Of a stretch of 38,327 bases of DNA, positions 20,837-30,278 are shown in pieces. Under the pieces are notes generated by a model. That model did no database searches. It saw only the letters and a list, made by a program, of their open reading frames with translations, and was not told the origin of the DNA. Source of the DNA: Arthrobacter sp. Leaf137 (lineage in GTDB: Bacteria; Actinomycetota; Actinomycetes; Actinomycetales; Micrococcaceae); contig NZ_LMOI01000008.1 in the NCBI RefSeq assembly GCF_001423525.1, positions 1-38,327 on the forward strand, in the 5' to 3' direction. Every line of letters starts with the position of its first letter. The first letter of the stretch is position 1. The position numbers and the translations under genes are program-made.

Positions 20837-22837
20837 ATGACCTCCGCCACGCACAGCCCGTCCACTGACGCCCCGGCCGAAGAAACGCCCGTCCCCGCCG
20901 GAAAGATCGGTTCCGGCGTCACCGCGGATGAAGCCCGGGCCGTGGCCGAAGCCGCCCGGGAGACCGGGTGGGACCGGCCCAGTTTCGCCAAGGGCCTCTA
21001 CCTCGGCAACTTCGACCTGAGCCTGGTCCACCCGTGGCCAACGCCCGATCCTGCGGATGTGGAGCGCGGTGAAGCATTCATGGCCGGGCTCACCGCGTAT
21101 GCCCGGACCATGGACGGCCGGGTGATTGAGCGTGCTTCACAGATTCCGGACGAGTACATCCGGGGGTTGGCGGACCTGGGCGTCTTCGGCATGAAGATTC
21201 CCGAGGAATACGGCGGCCTGGGCCTCTCACTGGTGTACTACGGCCGCGCCCTGGCGCTGCTGGGCAGCGTCCACCCGAGCCTCGGTGCGCTCCTTTCGGC
21301 GCACCAGTCCATTGGCGTGCCCGAGCCGGTCAAGGTGTTCGGCTCGCCGGAACAGAAAAAGGAGTACCTGCCGCGCTGCGCGGCCGGCGCGATTACCGCA
21401 TTCCTCCTCACCGAACCGGATGTGGGCAGCGACCCCGCCCGGCTGGGCAGCACCGCCACACCCACGGACGACGGCGAGGCCTACCTGTTGGACGGCGTGA
21501 AGCTTTGGACCACCAACGGGGTGATTGCTGAGCTGGTGGTGGTGATGGCGGTGGTCCCGGCGCACACGGACGCCGACGGCACCCGGCATAAGGGCGGGAT
21601 CAGCGCGTTCGTGGTGGAGATGGACTCCCCCGGGATCACGGTGGAGAACCGGAACGCCTTCATGGGCCTTCGCGGGATCGAAAACGGCGTCACCCGCTTC
21701 CACCAGGTCCGGGTGCCCGCCGCCAACCGGCTGGGCCGCGAGGGGCAGGGCCTGAAAATTGCCCTGACCACCCTTAACACCGGGCGGCTGGCCCTGCCTG
21801 CGCTGTGCGTCGCGTCCGGGCGGTGGAGCCTGAAGATCGCCCGCGAATGGTCCAACGCCCGCACCCAGTGGGGCCGTCCCGTGGGCGAGCACGAAGCGGT
21901 GGGAAAGAAAATCGCCTTCATCGCGGCCTCCGCCTTCGCACTGGATGCCGTGTTCGAGCTCGCCGCCGAGCTTGCGGACGCCGGCCAGAAGGATGTGCGG
22001 ATCGAGGCCGCCCTGGCCAAGTTGTGGGCCACGGAAATCAGCTGCCAGATCGCCGACGAGCTGGTCCAGATCCGCGGCGGGCGCGGTTTCGAGACCGCGG
22101 AGTCCCTGGCCGCACGCGGCGAGCGTGCAGTACCCGCCGAGCAGCAGCTGCGGGACCTGCGGATCAACAGGATCTTCGAAGGGTCCTCCGAGATCATGCG
22201 CCTGCTGATCGCGCGCGAAGCCGTTGACGCGCACCTCGCCGCCGCGGGAGACCTGGCGTCGATGGATGCGAGCCTGTCCGACAAAGCCCGTGCCGCCGTC
22301 GGGGCCTCCGGCTTCTACGCCAAATGGCTGCCCAAGCTGGTGGCCGGCGCCGGAATGGACCCGCGTTCCTACAGCGAGTTCGGCCGGCTGGCCCGGCAGC
22401 TGCGGTTCGTGGAACGCTCCTCCCGGCGGCTGGCCCGCCAGACCTTTTACGCCATGGGCAGGTGGCAGGCGAAGCTCGAACGCAAACAGGCCTTCCTGGG
22501 GCGCGTGGTGGACATCGGCGCTGAACTGTTCGCCATGACCGCGTGCTGCTCGCGTGCGGAGATGCTGCTGCGCACCGATCCCGGGCGGGCGGCGAGCGCC
22601 TACGAACTCGCCGAAGCCTACTGTGAACAGGCGCGGGTGCGGGTGGACGAATACTTTGACCAGCTGTGGCGGAATACGGACGACGGCGACCACCGCCTCA
22701 CGCGCAAGGTTCTCGCCGGGGATTACGCCTGGCTGGAGGAAGGGGTCCTGGACCAGTCCGAAGGCACCGGGCCGTGGATTGCCGACGCCTCCCACGGGCC
22801 CTCGGCGAAGGAGAACCTGCACCGCAGATACCGGTAG
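20837..22837 (+). CDS. Acyl-CoA dehydrogenase family protein, long form
   Basis: The 666-residue flavoprotein oxidises fatty-acyl-CoA at C2-C3, passing electrons to electron-transfer flavoprotein. Core blocks are GLADLGVFGMKIPEEYGGLG near 110, LTEPDVGSDPA near 193 and RTQWGRPVGEHEAVGKKIAF near 343. The active-site region is RINRIFEGSSEIMRLLIA near 445. About 190 extra residues follow the core, as in the very-long-chain group (VLCAD/ACAD9-like), so a long-chain substrate is likely. The ATG has AGGAG at a good distance. It is not in an operon with other beta-oxidation genes here. Confidence 0.93.
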   Translation: MTSATHSPSTDAPAEETPVPAGKIGSGVTADEARAVAEAARETGWDRPSFAKGLYLGNFDLSLVHPWPTPDPADVERGEAFMAGLTAYARTMDGRVIERASQIPDEYIRGLADLGVFGMKIPEEYGGLGLSLVYYGRALALLGSVHPSLGALLSAHQSIGVPEPVKVFGSPEQKKEYLPRCAAGAITAFLLTEPDVGSDPARLGSTATPTDDGEAYLLDGVKLWTTNGVIAELVVVMAVVPAHTDADGTRHKGGISAFVVEMDSPGITVENRNAFMGLRGIENGVTRFHQVRVPAANRLGREGQGLKIALTTLNTGRLALPALCVASGRWSLKIAREWSNARTQWGRPVGEHEAVGKKIAFIAASAFALDAVFELAAELADAGQKDVRIEAALAKLWATEISCQIADELVQIRGGRGFETAESLAARGERAVPAEQQLRDLRINRIFEGSSEIMRLLIAREAVDAHLAAAGDLASMDASLSDKARAAVGASGFYAKWLPKLVAGAGMDPRSYSEFGRLARQLRFVERSSRRLARQTFYAMGRWQAKLERKQAFLGRVVDIGAELFAMTACCSRAEMLLRTDPGRAASAYELAEAYCEQARVRVDEYFDQLWRNTDDGDHRLTRKVLAGDYAWLEEGVLDQSEGTGPWIADASHGPSAKENLHRRYR

Positions 22838-22901
22838 AACCGCAGGTCACGGAATCGTAAGCATCCTTGCTATCGGGGTGGGGCGGTGGTTGAGTGGATC
22901 C

Positions 22902-23822
22902 ATGAGCAGCTCAACGGACCCAGAGAACCCCCCTCCCCGGCGAGCGCGGCAGGACGGGCGCAGCGAAAGCGGCCTTGCCGGGGACGCGGACAGCCAGGCC
23001 ACGCGCTCCATCGACCGGACTCCGGCTGACAATGCAACGCGTCCCATCGACCGCACATTCGCCGGCGATGCAACGCGCCAGTACTCCGGGGCGCCGGCCG
23101 CATCCGCCGAACGCGACTACCCCCAGGAGGTCTATGCCGAGCGGGCGGAGCCGGACCGGGACTACGTGGACCGCAGCGGGTCCGCGGATACCGCTCGGAC
23201 CGCAGCTGTCCCGGCCGCGGCCGTGAATCCGAACCTGACCGACCGCGAAACCGCGATCGCCCGGGAGAAGGAGCAGTTCGGCGGTATCAAGGTGGGTTCG
23301 GCGTTCTTTGGCTGGCTGACCGCAACAGGCATGGCCGTCCTGCTCACCGCCCTGGTGGCAGCTGCCGGCACCGCCGTTGGGCTGGCCAACAATACGGATG
23401 TCAACGAGGCCGTGAACCAGGCGACGCAGAACAGCGGCACGGTGGGCCTGGTGGGCATCATTGTGCTGCTGGTGATCCTGTTTGTTTCCTATTACTCCGG
23501 CGGCTACGTGGCCGGCCGGATGGCCCGCTTCAACGGGGCCAAGCAGGGCCTGATGGTGTGGGTCTGGGCTTTGATCGCCGCCATCGTCATCGCCGTCCTG
23601 GGCCTGGTGGCCGGACAGCAGTTCAATGTGCTGGCAAACCTCAACAGCTTCCCGCGGATCCCCATCAACGAAGGTGAGCTGACCACCACCAGCATCATCG
23701 CCGCCGTAGTGGTGGCCGTGGTGGCGCTGGTGGGTGCCGTGCTGGGCGGGCTGGCCGGGATGCACTTCCACCGGAAGGTTGACCGGGCAGGATTCACGCC
23801 GGACAGCGACTACGACGGGTAG
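22902..23822 (+). CDS. Predicted membrane protein with repetitive N-terminus
   Basis: A 306-residue protein. Residues 1-120 are polar and low-complexity, with a degenerate repeat of about 12 residues (ATRSIDRTPADN, ATRPIDRTFAGD, ATRQYSGAPAAS). Then come four hydrophobic helices between about 150 and 290, including the block SYYSGGYVAGRMARFNGAKQ near 199. The C-terminus is HFHRKVDRAGFTPDSDYDG. The family is not recognised; a small-molecule or stress-related role cannot be told. The ATG at 22902 is the likely start, since upstream codons overlap the dehydrogenase gene. The stop directly abuts the convergent ychJ-like gene. Confidence 0.78.
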   Translation: MSSSTDPENPPPRRARQDGRSESGLAGDADSQATRSIDRTPADNATRPIDRTFAGDATRQYSGAPAASAERDYPQEVYAERAEPDRDYVDRSGSADTARTAAVPAAAVNPNLTDRETAIAREKEQFGGIKVGSAFFGWLTATGMAVLLTALVAAAGTAVGLANNTDVNEAVNQATQNSGTVGLVGIIVLLVILFVSYYSGGYVAGRMARFNGAKQGLMVWVWALIAAIVIAVLGLVAGQQFNVLANLNSFPRIPINEGELTTTSIIAAVVVAVVALVGAVLGGLAGMHFHRKVDRAGFTPDSDYDG

Positions 23823-24221
23823 TCAGTCCAGGATGTCCCCGTCCACGTAGAACCACCGGCCGTCCGAACGGACGAACGTGCTGGCCTCGTGCAGCACGCC
23901 GCGCTCACCCCTGTGACGGTAGTGCGCCTTGAACTCCACCGTTCCAGCGGTGTCGAAAGGTCCACCGCCGCCGGTGGCCGCGATGTCCAGCCGCCGCCAC
24001 TGCATTTCCGGGTCCAACTGCAGGTTCCCCGGGGCCGTATCCGTGTGCCACGTCCGGAGCAGGTAGTCCCGGTCCAGGAGTACAAAGGCCGTGTACCGGG
24101 AGCGCATCAGCTGCTCCGCCGTGGCTGCTTCGGCCCCGCCTGAATGGAACCGGCCGCAACAGGAGGCGTACTGATCCCCGGACAGGCACGGGCAACGGTC
24201 TTGCGCTCCGATTTTTGTCAT
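23823..24221 (-). CDS. YchJ family (UPF0225) metal-binding protein
   Basis: A 132-residue protein with a SEC-C-like N-terminal metal site (C10, C12, C21, C22 in CPCLSGDQYASCCG) and the family block EQLMRSRYTAFVLLDRDYLLRTWH (residues 37-60, here given as its ends EQLMRSRYTAF and YLLRTWH). The C-terminal half has a nuclear-transport-factor-2-like pattern with VEFKAHYRHRG and GRWFYVDGD. Its molecular role is unknown. It ends exactly where the membrane-protein gene on the other strand ends. Confidence 0.9.
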   Translation of the reverse strand: MTKIGAQDRCPCLSGDQYASCCGRFHSGGAEAATAEQLMRSRYTAFVLLDRDYLLRTWHTDTAPGNLQLDPEMQWRRLDIAATGGGGPFDTAGTVEFKAHYRHRGERGVLHEASTFVRSDGRWFYVDGDILD

Positions 24222-24385
24222 ACCGGGATGCTGTCATATCCGGTAACGGCTTTGCTACAACCCTCCGGACGGCCCCCGCGCCGGGGGCACGGCGGCACAA
24301 AAATCCGTAAGGTGGATACGAAGCTGCTGCCGTGCGTGGGGGCGCCGCCGCGGGCCCAGCTGAAAGCAGAGAGGAGAGATGCCAC

Positions 24386-25135
24386 GTGGAAAATCCGGAC
24401 ACGCTCGTCCTCAACCTAACCTTTCTGGGCACGGTGGGCGTTGCCTTCCTGATCTTCTTCATCCTCTTCCTCCTGGGCTTCATCACCCTGCTCCTCGCGG
24501 GCGTGGGCCGGCTGGCCGCCGTGGTGCTGATGCGGCTGTTCGGCAGGGGCAAACGGAAAGACGGGATGCCCCTGGTCCAGCTCTACGGGACCCGCCTTGG
24601 CGAGCCCGGTTCCGGGTCCGGCACGGGCGCTCCGGCAGGATCCGCGTCCACACCGCGCGGCTGGCCTGCGGCACTCAAGCCGGCGCGCGTAAAGTCTGCG
24701 CTGGCGAAGTCCGCCCTGGCTAGATCGGCGCTGGGCGCCGCCGTCGTCCGTAAACCCGGAGCCCGCCGCGAGCAACCCGTCCTGGCCGAGGACTGGGTCT
24801 CCGCCGTGGCCGAAGCCGACGCCCGCGCAACGGCCCGGCAGCGCGCCGCGACCCCCGAAATCAAGCTCTCCGTGCGGGACCTGCCGGATCCCGGCGTTCC
24901 GGCGGACAAGGTGGAGTCCGTGGCACCGCTCGTGGAATCAGCGCTGCACAACCACCGCCCCGTCCGCGAAGTCCCGCATTCCTTCAAGAAGCCCCCGGCT
25001 CCGCAGGTACTGCCGCCGTTGGACACCGGATCTCTGGTGTCCCTCTCCGCGCAGCAGGTACTCAAGCACGGCCAGGAGCCGAAGCGGACCGAATCCGACG
25101 CTGCTGCACGGAACGGCGGACGGCCCTTACCCTGA
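24386..25135 (+). CDS. Predicted single-pass membrane protein
   Basis: A 249-residue protein with one long hydrophobic helix (about 10-40, rich in Leu, Phe and Val), then a basic segment (RLFGRGKRKDG) and a polar Ala/Pro-rich domain to the end. Three near-identical short units (KSALAKSALARSALG) occur near 110. The GTG at 24386 follows GAGGAGAG, which fixes the start. The family is not recognised. It is divergent from ychJ and lies 27 bases before the aldo/keto reductase gene. Confidence 0.75.
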   Translation: MENPDTLVLNLTFLGTVGVAFLIFFILFLLGFITLLLAGVGRLAAVVLMRLFGRGKRKDGMPLVQLYGTRLGEPGSGSGTGAPAGSASTPRGWPAALKPARVKSALAKSALARSALGAAVVRKPGARREQPVLAEDWVSAVAEADARATARQRAATPEIKLSVRDLPDPGVPADKVESVAPLVESALHNHRPVREVPHSFKKPPAPQVLPPLDTGSLVSLSAQQVLKHGQEPKRTESDAAARNGGRPLP

Positions 25136-25162
25136 GCAACCATCTCCGCTAGCGTGAAGCCC

Positions 25163-26167
25163 ATGGAATTCAGATACCTCGGAAACAGCGGTTTCAAAGT
25201 CTCGGAAATCACTTTCGGCAACTGGTTGACGCACGGCTCCCAGGTGGAAAACGACGTTGCCTCCCAGTGCGTGCGCGCCGCCCTCGACGCCGGCATCAGC
25301 ACCTTCGACACTGCCGACGTCTATGCCAACACCGCGGCGGAAACAGTCCTGGGCGAGGCCCTGAAGGGCGAGCGCCGCGAATCGCTGGAGATCTTCACGA
25401 AGGTCTTCGGGCCCACCGGCCCCAAGGGCAAGAACGATCTTGGCCTGTCCCGCAAACACATCATGGATTCCGTTAACGGCTCGCTGCGGCGGCTGCAGAC
25501 GGACTACATCGACCTCTACCAGGCCCACCGGTACGACTTCGAAACGCCGCTCGAGGAGACCATGCAGGCGTTCGCGGACATCGTCCGCCAGGGCAAGGCG
25601 CTCTATATCGGCGTCAGCGAGTGGACCGCGGACCAGCTCCGGGAGGGGCACAAGCTGTCCCGGGAACTGGGCTTCCAGCTGATCTCCAACCAGCCCCAGT
25701 ACTCCATGCTCTGGCGCGTCATCGAAGCCGAGGTGGTACCGGCGTCGGAGGAACTGGGTGTGTCCCAGATCGTCTGGTCACCCATGGCGCAGGGAGTCCT
25801 GAGCGGCAAGTACCTGCCCGGCCAGCCGGCGCCCGAAGGCAGCCGCGCCACCGACGAAAAGGGCGGCGCCAAGATGATCTCGCGGTGGATGCGCGACGAC
25901 GTCCTGCAGGGTGTGCAGGACCTCAAGCCGGTCGCGGAGGAGGCAGGCCTGTCCATGCCGCAGCTGGCTGTGGCGTGGGTACTGCAGAACCCCAACGTGG
26001 CTTCCGCCATCGTGGGCGCTTCCCGGCCGGAGCAGATCGCCGACAGCGTGGCTGCCGCTGGTGTGAAGCTGGAACCGGACGTCCTGAAGAAGATCGACGA
26101 CGCCATCGGTGCCCTCGCCGAACGCGACCCCGCCCAGACCAAGTCACCCGCCACGCGGGAAGCCTAG
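25163..26167 (+). CDS. Aldo/keto reductase
   Basis: A 334-residue TIM-barrel NADPH-dependent reductase of the potassium-channel-beta/YghZ-like group. The catalytic tetrad is visible: D49 and Y54 (FDTADVY), K80 (FTKVFG) and H122 (QAHRYD). The cofactor region near the end has AIVGASRPEQIADSVAAAGV. The ATG at 25163 is preferred to a GTG three codons earlier. TAGCGT lies 7 bases before the ATG with TTACCC 17 bases further up, and there is no ribosome site, so a leaderless transcript is possible. The physiological substrate is unknown. Confidence 0.92.
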   Translation: MEFRYLGNSGFKVSEITFGNWLTHGSQVENDVASQCVRAALDAGISTFDTADVYANTAAETVLGEALKGERRESLEIFTKVFGPTGPKGKNDLGLSRKHIMDSVNGSLRRLQTDYIDLYQAHRYDFETPLEETMQAFADIVRQGKALYIGVSEWTADQLREGHKLSRELGFQLISNQPQYSMLWRVIEAEVVPASEELGVSQIVWSPMAQGVLSGKYLPGQPAPEGSRATDEKGGAKMISRWMRDDVLQGVQDLKPVAEEAGLSMPQLAVAWVLQNPNVASAIVGASRPEQIADSVAAAGVKLEPDVLKKIDDAIGALAERDPAQTKSPATREA

Positions 26168-26171
26168 GCGC

Positions 26172-27026
26172 ATGGTGGCGGACCTGCCCGACCTTGCAGT
26201 CACTGGCTCCACGGGCGGGCTGGGCGGCATGGTGGCCCGGGAACTCGCAGGCACCGGCTTCGCCCAGCGCCTGCTGGTGCGGGACCCGGCCCGCGCGCCC
26301 GACCTGGAGCAGGCGGCCACGGCCGTATGCAGCTACGGGGACGCGGAGGCTGCCCGGAGTGCCCTTGAAGGCGTCCGGGTGCTGTTCATGGTGTCCGCCG
26401 CCGAGGCGGAGGACCGGTTGCAGCAGCATTTTGCGTTCGTGGATGCCGCTGCCGGCGCTGGCGTGCAGCACGTGGTGTACACGTCCTTTTACGGGGCGGC
26501 CCCGGATGCCACGTTCACGCTGGCCCGGGACCACTACGCCACCGAGGAGCGCATCCGGGCCTCCGGAATGGACTACACGTTCCTGCGGGACAACTTCTAC
26601 CTGGACTTCCTGCCCCTGATGACCGATGACCACGGGGTCATCAGGGGACCGGCCGGTGACGGCGTGTTTTCCGGGGTGGCCCGGGAGGACATCGCCCGCA
26701 GCGCGGTTGCCGTGCTGCGTGACCCCGCCATCCACAAGGGCAAGACCTACCAGCTCACCGGCCCCGAAGAGCTCACCATGGCCCGGGCTGCGGAGATCAT
26801 CAGCGAAGGTACCGGCAGGAACGTGACCTACCAGGCGGAGACGGTGGAGGAGGCCTACGCGTCGCGGGCACCCTACAACGCGCCGAAATGGCAGGTGGAT
26901 GCCTGGGTCAGCACCTACACGGCCATGGCGGCAGGCGAGATGGCGGGCATTTCGCTCGACGTGCATGGCCTGACGGGCCAGGACCCCATCAGCCTTGCGG
27001 AGTTCCTGACCCGGCCCGTGCTGTAG
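26172..27026 (+). CDS. NAD(P)-binding NmrA-like oxidoreductase
   Basis: A 284-residue atypical short-chain-dehydrogenase-fold protein. The nucleotide site is TGSTGGLGG (residues 11-19). The blocks VRVLFMVSAAEAEDR near 74 and HVVYTSFYGAAPD near 99 follow, and the C-terminal part has TGPEELTMARAAEIISEGTG near 196, as in NmrA/QOR2-like proteins. It may be an NADPH sensor or a quinone reductase. The ATG is 4 bases after the aldo/keto reductase stop, so the two are probably one operon. Confidence 0.88.
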   Translation: MVADLPDLAVTGSTGGLGGMVARELAGTGFAQRLLVRDPARAPDLEQAATAVCSYGDAEAARSALEGVRVLFMVSAAEAEDRLQQHFAFVDAAAGAGVQHVVYTSFYGAAPDATFTLARDHYATEERIRASGMDYTFLRDNFYLDFLPLMTDDHGVIRGPAGDGVFSGVAREDIARSAVAVLRDPAIHKGKTYQLTGPEELTMARAAEIISEGTGRNVTYQAETVEEAYASRAPYNAPKWQVDAWVSTYTAMAAGEMAGISLDVHGLTGQDPISLAEFLTRPVL

Positions 27027-27127
27027 CTTTTCTTGCGTCTTCAGGGCGTTGACGGGCGCGCGGGGCGGGCGTAGACCAGAGGCAGGGAACCACCGCCCCG
27101 CCATCCGCCCCACAGAATCGCAGCGCC

Positions 27128-28246
27128 ATGACGCAGACCCACGACAACCTGCAGTCCGTCCAGGCGGAAACCCCGGTGGGCACGGCGCCCGCCGGGCCCA
27201 CCACCGGCCCGCTGACCGCGGAGGAACTCCAGCTCTCGGCCCGCAACCACTCCATGCCGCTGGAGGCGATGCGCCGTGATGTCACTCCGCCGGGCCTGCA
27301 CTATGTCCTCACGCACTTCGATATTCCGGACATCGATGCAACGTCCTGGCACCTGCTGATCGGCGGGGCGGTGGAACGGTCCCTGGAACTGAGCATGGCG
27401 GCCCTGCACAAGGACCCTGCCATCACCGTCCCCGTGACGCTCGAGTGCGCCGGGAATGGCCGGTCCCTGCTCAGTCCCCGGCCCATCAGCCAGCCCTGGG
27501 TCCTCGAAGCCGTGGGGACGGCGTACTGGACGGGTGTCCCGCTCGCCTATCTGCTGGGCAAGGCGGGCGTCCTGCCCAGCGCCCGGGAAGTCGTCTTTAC
27601 CGGTGCGGACGCCGGGATCCAGGGCGGCGTCCGCCAGCGGTACGCGCGCAGCCTGCCGATCCACGAGGCGATGCGGGCCGACGTCGTGCTTGCTTACACG
27701 ATGAACGGCCACGAGCTCCCGCCCCAGCACGGCTATCCCCTGCGCCTGGTGGTCCCCGGCTGGTACGGCATGGCCAGCGTGAAGTGGCTGGAGTCCATCG
27801 AGGTGGTCACCGCCCCCTTTACCGGCTTCCAGCAGCACGTCGCCTACCGCTACCAGGATTCCGCGGACGACGCCGGAACACCGGTTTCGCGCATCAGGGT
27901 CCGTTCGCTGATGGTTCCGCCGGGCATCCCGGACTTCCTCACACGGAACCGGACCCTGGCCGCCGGCCCTGTCCTGCTGCAGGGCAGGGCGTGGTCCGGT
28001 GAAGGTGCTGTGACCGGCGTGGACATCGGCATCGACGGGGCCTGGCTGCCGGCGCAGCTCGAGAAACCCCCGGGCGGATTCGCGTGGCGGAAGTGGACCC
28101 TGCCGTGGGTGGCCGGGCCCGGTGAACACGTGCTGTCCTGCCGCGCCACCGATGCCACCGGCGCCACCCAGCCCCTGGAGCAGAACTGGAACTACCAGGG
28201 CATGGCCAACAACATGGTGCAGAAGGTCCGGGTAACGGTCGCCTAG
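27128..28246 (+). CDS. Sulfite-oxidase-like molybdopterin-dependent oxidoreductase
   Basis: A 372-residue molybdoenzyme of the sulfite oxidase fold. The Mo-binding cysteine is C107 in TLECAGNGR. Other family blocks are GTAYWTGVPLAYLL near 134, YPLRLVVPGWYGMASVKWL near 202 and the C-terminal dimerisation domain (GRAWSGEGAVTGVDIGIDG near 286, ending LEQNWNYQGMANN). No signal peptide and no haem domain are present, so it is probably cytoplasmic and uses a soluble partner. The true substrate is unknown. A 14-base palindrome (28254-28267) follows the stop. Confidence 0.93.
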   Translation: MTQTHDNLQSVQAETPVGTAPAGPTTGPLTAEELQLSARNHSMPLEAMRRDVTPPGLHYVLTHFDIPDIDATSWHLLIGGAVERSLELSMAALHKDPAITVPVTLECAGNGRSLLSPRPISQPWVLEAVGTAYWTGVPLAYLLGKAGVLPSAREVVFTGADAGIQGGVRQRYARSLPIHEAMRADVVLAYTMNGHELPPQHGYPLRLVVPGWYGMASVKWLESIEVVTAPFTGFQQHVAYRYQDSADDAGTPVSRIRVRSLMVPPGIPDFLTRNRTLAAGPVLLQGRAWSGEGAVTGVDIGIDGAWLPAQLEKPPGGFAWRKWTLPWVAGPGEHVLSCRATDATGATQPLEQNWNYQGMANNMVQKVRVTVA

Positions 28247-28285
28247 GGCTGGCCCCCGGCGCCGGGGCTATACTCGGTGCCAACC

Positions 28286-28669
28286 ATGACGAGCCTTCCC
28301 TCCTCCCCCGCCAGCGCCCGCATTGACGCGTGGCTGTGGGCCATCCGCGCCTACAAGACGCGTTCGGCCGCCACCGCAGCCTGCCGCGCCGGCCACGTCC
28401 GCCTCAACGGCACACCGGCCAAGGCATCCGCCACCCTCGTCACGGGCGATACGGTGACGGTCCGAATGCCCGGCTACGAACGGATCCTCGAGGTCCGCCG
28501 CCTGATCGTCAAACGCGTCGGCGCTGAAGTGGCGTCACACTGCTTCACCGACCACACACCGCCGCGGCCGGTGGCCCCTGCCTTGGGCATCCCGCAGCGG
28601 GACCGGGGCACCGGCCGGCCCACGAAGAAGGACCGCCGGGAAATGGACCGCCTCCGAGGGTCCGCATGA
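28286..28669 (+). CDS. S4-domain RNA-binding protein (HslR-like)
   Basis: A 127-residue protein with an S4 fold at the N-terminus: ARIDAWLWAIRAYKTRSAAT, then AGHVRLNGTPAKAS and GDTVTVRMPGYERIL. Related E. coli HslR (Hsp15) binds stalled 50S subunits. The C-terminal tail is basic (GTGRPTKKDRREMDRLRGSA). I chose the ATG at 28286; TATACT at 28269-28274 lies 11 bases upstream and there is no ribosome site, so a leader of only a few bases is likely. A GTG at 28277 is too close to that hexamer. The amidohydrolase gene follows. Confidence 0.88.
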   Translation: MTSLPSSPASARIDAWLWAIRAYKTRSAATAACRAGHVRLNGTPAKASATLVTGDTVTVRMPGYERILEVRRLIVKRVGAEVASHCFTDHTPPRPVAPALGIPQRDRGTGRPTKKDRREMDRLRGSA

Positions 28670-28675
28670 CGTGCC

Positions 28676-30250
28676 GTGGGCAGTGACCAGGCCCCGTGGC
28701 TGCAGCACAGTGACGGCAACACGGTGATGCCGGCTGCCGCGGACCTTGTCCTGGCCTCCGTGCGCCGCCCCGGCTCGAAGGCACCCCTCGACGTACACCT
28801 CCGCGGCGGGGTGGTGGCTGGGATCAGCCCGGCGGGGACGCTGGTGCACAAAGCCCGGCCCCTCCGGACTGTCGACTGCGCCGGCCGGTTCATCATCCCG
28901 GGGCTGTGGGACGAACACGTCCATCTCACCCAATGGTCCCTGCACGCGAACCGGCTTGACCTCGCTGCGGCGGCGTCCGCGCAGGAGGCCGCTGCCGCCG
29001 TCGGACGCTTCATTGCCGCGGACGCCGCTGGAGCGGGCGGGACCGGTCCCGGCCACCCGATCACCGCTGTGGGCGGGGGCTTCCGTGATGCCCTCTGGCC
29101 GGATACGCCCACGGTGGCCATGCTCGATGCCGCCGCCGGCGAACGGCCGGCCGCGCTCATCAGCCACGACCTGCACTGCGTGTGGGTGAACACGGCTGCC
29201 GCCCGCCGCTACGCGCTCCGGGTGGACGCCTCGGGGCTGCTCCGCGAGGAACCTGCCTTCCTCCTGACCCGCGAGCTGGGCCGGCTGCCGGATGCCGTGG
29301 TGGACGGCTGGGTCAGCCAGGCCGCCCGCGATGCCGCCGCCAGGGGCGTGGTGGGCGTGGTGGATTTTGAGATGACGTGGAACCGCGATCCGTGGCTGCG
29401 GCGGATGGCCGCCGGTTTCGATAGCCTGCGCGTGGAGGCCGGCGTGTACCCGGCGGACCTGGAGCGGGCTGCCTCGGAGGGCCTGCGGACGGACCGGGAG
29501 GTACCCGGCGGCAACGGCTTACTGCGCACTGGTCCGCTGAAAATCCTGATTGACGGGTCCCTGAACACCCGGACCGCATACTGCGTGGATCCGTACCCTT
29601 TTGGCGGGCATGGTCTGCTGACCGTTCCCGTTGACCAGCTGCGTGCCCTGCTGCGGCGGGCGCGGGACACCGGGTTTGTCCCGGCAGTCCACGCCATCGG
29701 TGATGCCGCCAACCGGGTGGCCCTGGACGCGTTCGAGCATGCCGGCATCGGCGGCCGGATTGAGCATGCCCAGTTCGTCCGGCGGGAGGACTTTGCCCGT
29801 TTCGCCGCCCTGGGCGTGGTGGCCAGCGTGCAGCCGGTGCATGCGCTTGACGACCGGGATGCCGCCGATGCCAACTGGGGCGAGCGGACAGACCGGGCCT
29901 TTCCGCTGCGGTCGCTGCTGGAGGCAGGTGCCACGCTGGCGCTGGGATCGGATGCGCCGGTGGCACCGCTCGATCCCTGGGCAGCGGTGTCGGCCGCCAC
30001 CACACGGTCTTCCTTCGACGGCCGTGATCCGTGGCAGCCGCAGGAAGCCATCACACGCGAACAGGCCCTGGCCGCCTCCACCCGGGGCCGCGGCGCCGTC
30101 CGGGTGGGCGGGCCGGCCGACCTCGTGCTTCTTGACGCCGATCCCCTGGCGGTTCCGGACTCCGGGCTGGCTGCCATGCCCGTCGCGGCGACGCTGGTGG
30201 GCGGTCGTTTCACGTACGACGCCGGATGGGCGGCTTCGCGGGGCGGCTGA
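28676..30250 (+). CDS. Amidohydrolase family protein (YtcJ-like)
   Basis: A metal-dependent hydrolase of about 524 residues. Metal-site and family blocks are WDEHVHLTQWSL (His 81 and 83), KILIDGSLNTRTAYC near 289, VHAIGDAANR near 339, RIEHAQF near 362 and GSDAPVAPLDPW near 426. The start is uncertain: the GTG at 28676 lies 6 bases after the upstream stop, but no strong ribosome site supports it, and the ATG at 28727 would give 507 residues and still keep the domain. Substrate unknown. Confidence 0.88.
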   Translation: MGSDQAPWLQHSDGNTVMPAAADLVLASVRRPGSKAPLDVHLRGGVVAGISPAGTLVHKARPLRTVDCAGRFIIPGLWDEHVHLTQWSLHANRLDLAAAASAQEAAAAVGRFIAADAAGAGGTGPGHPITAVGGGFRDALWPDTPTVAMLDAAAGERPAALISHDLHCVWVNTAAARRYALRVDASGLLREEPAFLLTRELGRLPDAVVDGWVSQAARDAAARGVVGVVDFEMTWNRDPWLRRMAAGFDSLRVEAGVYPADLERAASEGLRTDREVPGGNGLLRTGPLKILIDGSLNTRTAYCVDPYPFGGHGLLTVPVDQLRALLRRARDTGFVPAVHAIGDAANRVALDAFEHAGIGGRIEHAQFVRREDFARFAALGVVASVQPVHALDDRDAADANWGERTDRAFPLRSLLEAGATLALGSDAPVAPLDPWAAVSAATTRSSFDGRDPWQPQEAITREQALAASTRGRGAVRVGGPADLVLLDADPLAVPDSGLAAMPVAATLVGGRFTYDAGWAASRGG

Positions 30251-30278
30251 ACCGTGCCGCCCAGGGCAGCCTTTCCCT

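Noticed and set aside
21227..22822. 531-codon minus-strand frame opposite the acyl-CoA dehydrogenase
   Set aside because: Shadow of a gene with all family motifs intact; no domain seen in the reverse translation.
28254..28267. 14-base palindrome CCCCGGCGCCGGGG after the molybdoenzyme gene
   Set aside because: Perfect symmetry, but it has no loop or T-run, and short GC palindromes arise often in this DNA; I did not call a terminator.
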